A DNA stretch of 64,000 nt from positions 438,672 to 502,671 of the forward strand of contig NC_012440.1 of assembly GCF_000021565.1 (NCBI RefSeq), given 5' to 3'. Below are positions 61,584 through 64,000 of this stretch, in pieces. The notes beneath the pieces were generated by a model. It did not search any database and was not told the DNA's origin. It was given only the letters and a program-made list of their open reading frames with translations. Positions within the stretch are counted from its first letter, which is position 1. Every line of letters begins with the position of its first letter. The position numbers were made by a program, and so were the translations under genes. Source of the stretch: Persephonella marina EX-H1. GTDB lineage: Bacteria; Aquificota; Aquificia; Aquificales; Hydrogenothermaceae.

Positions 61584-63008
61584 TTATTTTAGAAGTTCTT
61601 GAAGGATCTTGTTTACAAGTTTTGGATTTGCTTTTCCTCTGGTAGCTTTCATTACCTGTCCTACAAAGAATCCCATTAATTTTTGGTTTCCAGCTTTATA
61701 CTTTTCAACTTCAGCAGGATGATTGTTCAGGACTTCTTCAACGATCTTTCTGATCTCCCCTTCGTCCGATACCTGCTTTAATCCTTTTTCCTCTACTATA
61801 GTTTTTGGTGATTTTCCTGTTTTGAAGACTTCTTCAAAAACCTCTTTACCGATCTTTGATGATATATCTCCTTTATCTATCAGTTGAACAAGTTCTGCTA
61901 TATGTTCAGGTCTGACAGGACTGTTAGAGATCTCTATTCCTTCCTCATTTAACTTTCCAAGAAGCTCATTTATTATCCAGTTTGCTATGGATTTTGGATT
62001 TTCAGAATATACGCTGACAGCTTTTTCAAAGAATAGGGCTCTATCTTTATCTGCAACTAAGACCTCAGCGTCATACTCGGTTAGTTTCAGCTCTTTCACA
62101 TATCTTTCTGCTTTCTGATCAGGCAGTTCAGGTAAACTCTTTCTGATCTCTTCTATATATTCTTTTGTTATTCTGACAGGTATGAGATCAGGGTCTGGGA
62201 AGTATCTGTAATCGTGTGCCTCTTCCTTCGTTCTCATTGTGAATGTTTTTCCGGTTTTCTCATCAAAGAGTCTTGTTTCCTGAACGATCTCACCACCTTT
62301 TCTTAAAATTCTTGCCTGCCTTTCTATCTCATACTCAATAGCTTTCTGAACAAACCTGAATGAGTTTATATTTTTTATTTCAACCTTTGTCCCGAACTTT
62401 TCTTCTCCTTTCGGTCTGAGGGATATGTTAACATCACACCTGAGCTGTCCCTTCTCCATGTCTGCGTCGGATACACCTATATACCTCATAATATTTCTCA
62501 GTTTTTCAAGATAGAGTCTTGCTCCAACCGCTGATCTTATATCAGGTTCTGAGACTATCTCCATTAGAGGTGTTCCGGCTCTGTTAAGGTCAACATAGGA
62601 ATAACTTCCCTTGTGAATGGTTTTTCCCGCATCTTCTTCCATATGAAGTCTGTGAATTCTAATTCTCTCTGTTTTATCGTTTACTTTTATATCAATGTAT
62701 CCATTTGTTGCTAAAGGTTTGTCATACTGTGAGATCTGATAGCCTTTTGGGAGATCTGGATAGAAATAATTTTTTCTTGCGAAAACTGAAAGCTCGTGGA
62801 CTTCGCAGTTTAAAGCCAGTGATGCTTTTATGGCATACTCAAGGGCTTTTTTATTTAAAACTGGTAAGCTTCCCGGCATTCCAAGACACACCGGACAAAC
62901 ATTTGTGTTAGGTTCAGCTCCAAACTCTATCTTGCATGAGCAGAAACATTTTGTATTGGTTGACATCTGAACGTGAACTTCAAGTCCTATAACCGGTTCA
63001 AACTCCAT
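61584..63008 (-). CDS. gatB: Aspartyl/glutamyl-tRNA amidotransferase subunit B
   Basis: A 474-aa GatB of the GatCAB complex that makes Gln-tRNA (and Asn-tRNA) by transamidation. It has EPVIGLEVHVQMSTNTKCFC, CPVCLGMPGSLPVLN (zinc Cys), FYPDLPKGYQISQ and the C-terminal YqeY/tail domain (GKANPKLVNKILQELL). The ATG giving MEFEPVIG is chosen because GAGGT precedes it; an ATG four codons earlier lacks a ribosome site. gatA and gatC are elsewhere. Confidence 0.95.
   Translation of the reverse strand: MEFEPVIGLEVHVQMSTNTKCFCSCKIEFGAEPNTNVCPVCLGMPGSLPVLNKKALEYAIKASLALNCEVHELSVFARKNYFYPDLPKGYQISQYDKPLATNGYIDIKVNDKTERIRIHRLHMEEDAGKTIHKGSYSYVDLNRAGTPLMEIVSEPDIRSAVGARLYLEKLRNIMRYIGVSDADMEKGQLRCDVNISLRPKGEEKFGTKVEIKNINSFRFVQKAIEYEIERQARILRKGGEIVQETRLFDEKTGKTFTMRTKEEAHDYRYFPDPDLIPVRITKEYIEEIRKSLPELPDQKAERYVKELKLTEYDAEVLVADKDRALFFEKAVSVYSENPKSIANWIINELLGKLNEEGIEISNSPVRPEHIAELVQLIDKGDISSKIGKEVFEEVFKTGKSPKTIVEEKGLKQVSDEGEIRKIVEEVLNNHPAEVEKYKAGNQKLMGFFVGQVMKATRGKANPKLVNKILQELLK

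Positions 63009-64000
<992 letters not shown>

Overview
The window is a gene-dense, AT-rich stretch of a bacterial chromosome. AGA/AGG arginine and ATA isoleucine codons dominate. The content points to a diderm, thermophilic, chemolithoautotrophic member of the Aquificota, most like Persephonella/Hydrogenothermaceae. Supporting genes are a four-subunit 2-oxoacid:ferredoxin oxidoreductase (reductive TCA type), an LptD/heptosyltransferase envelope, a short Hfq, a NurA/HerA pair, and a siroheme sulfite reductase with a C-terminal TusA domain. The organism call is inference from gene content. No rRNA, CRISPR array, insertion sequence or prophage was seen; one tRNA (Leu, CAA) is present.

Layout. 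1-2.2 kb: a NUDIX hydrolase, a gene-poor AT-rich stretch and two tandem outer-membrane beta-barrel genes. 2.2-7.8 kb (minus): rpmB, then a PLD-nuclease/HerA fusion ATPase, obgE, nurA, comEA and a creatininase-family gene. 7.9-15.6 kb (plus): CBS-GGDEF, rimO, mtnA, yvcK, nadB, infC (ATT start) and an SQR-like flavoprotein. 15.6-20.5 kb (minus): a CDP-alcohol phosphatidyltransferase, trpF, two lipoproteins, a stress protein and leuD. 20.6-24.7 kb (plus): a 2-hydroxyacid dehydrogenase and fabG-acpP-fabF-rnc. 24.7-31.6 kb (minus): a glycosyltransferase, tRNA-Leu, a sigma-54 activator, a thioredoxin-like protein, a HAMP protein, a small haem-motif protein and the sulfite reductase. 31.8-34.3 kb (plus): a TrpD2-like gene, cysH and tauE. 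34.3-45.9 kb (mostly minus): rsmA, galU, purC, heptosyltransferase, porGDAB, dnaX-ybaB-recR and ylqF. 45.9-51.9 kb (plus): lptD, miaA-hfq-hflX-HIT and TusA-DUF3343. 51.9-55.7 kb (minus): a DeoR-TRASH regulator, hisB, a DnaC-like loader, a tetR gene and a DHH phosphoesterase. 55.9-64 kb: nrdB/nrdA with NrdR boxes, a Cys-rich small protein, a major porin, a TRASH protein, gatB (minus) and the 5' part of ahcY.

The most interesting signals are regulatory. Four sequences match the sigma-54 -24/-12 element closely. They precede the thioredoxin-like gene, the sulfite reductase, the divergent TrpD2-cysH-tauE operon and the major porin, and a sigma-54 enhancer-binding activator lies in the same cluster. 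This suggests a sigma-54 regulon for assimilatory sulfur metabolism and outer-membrane uptake. Two perfect or near-perfect ACCAGTACTGGT palindromes sit where activator sites would be expected. The NrdB protein has Glu in place of the first Asp metal ligand and Phe in place of the radical Tyr, the class Ic (Mn/Fe) signature. Other leads are a dnaX slippery A8 run, an infC ATT start, a 12-bp inverted repeat that could hide the ribosome site of the gene after infC, a PLD-HerA/NurA repair module, and two small ORFs around nrdA.
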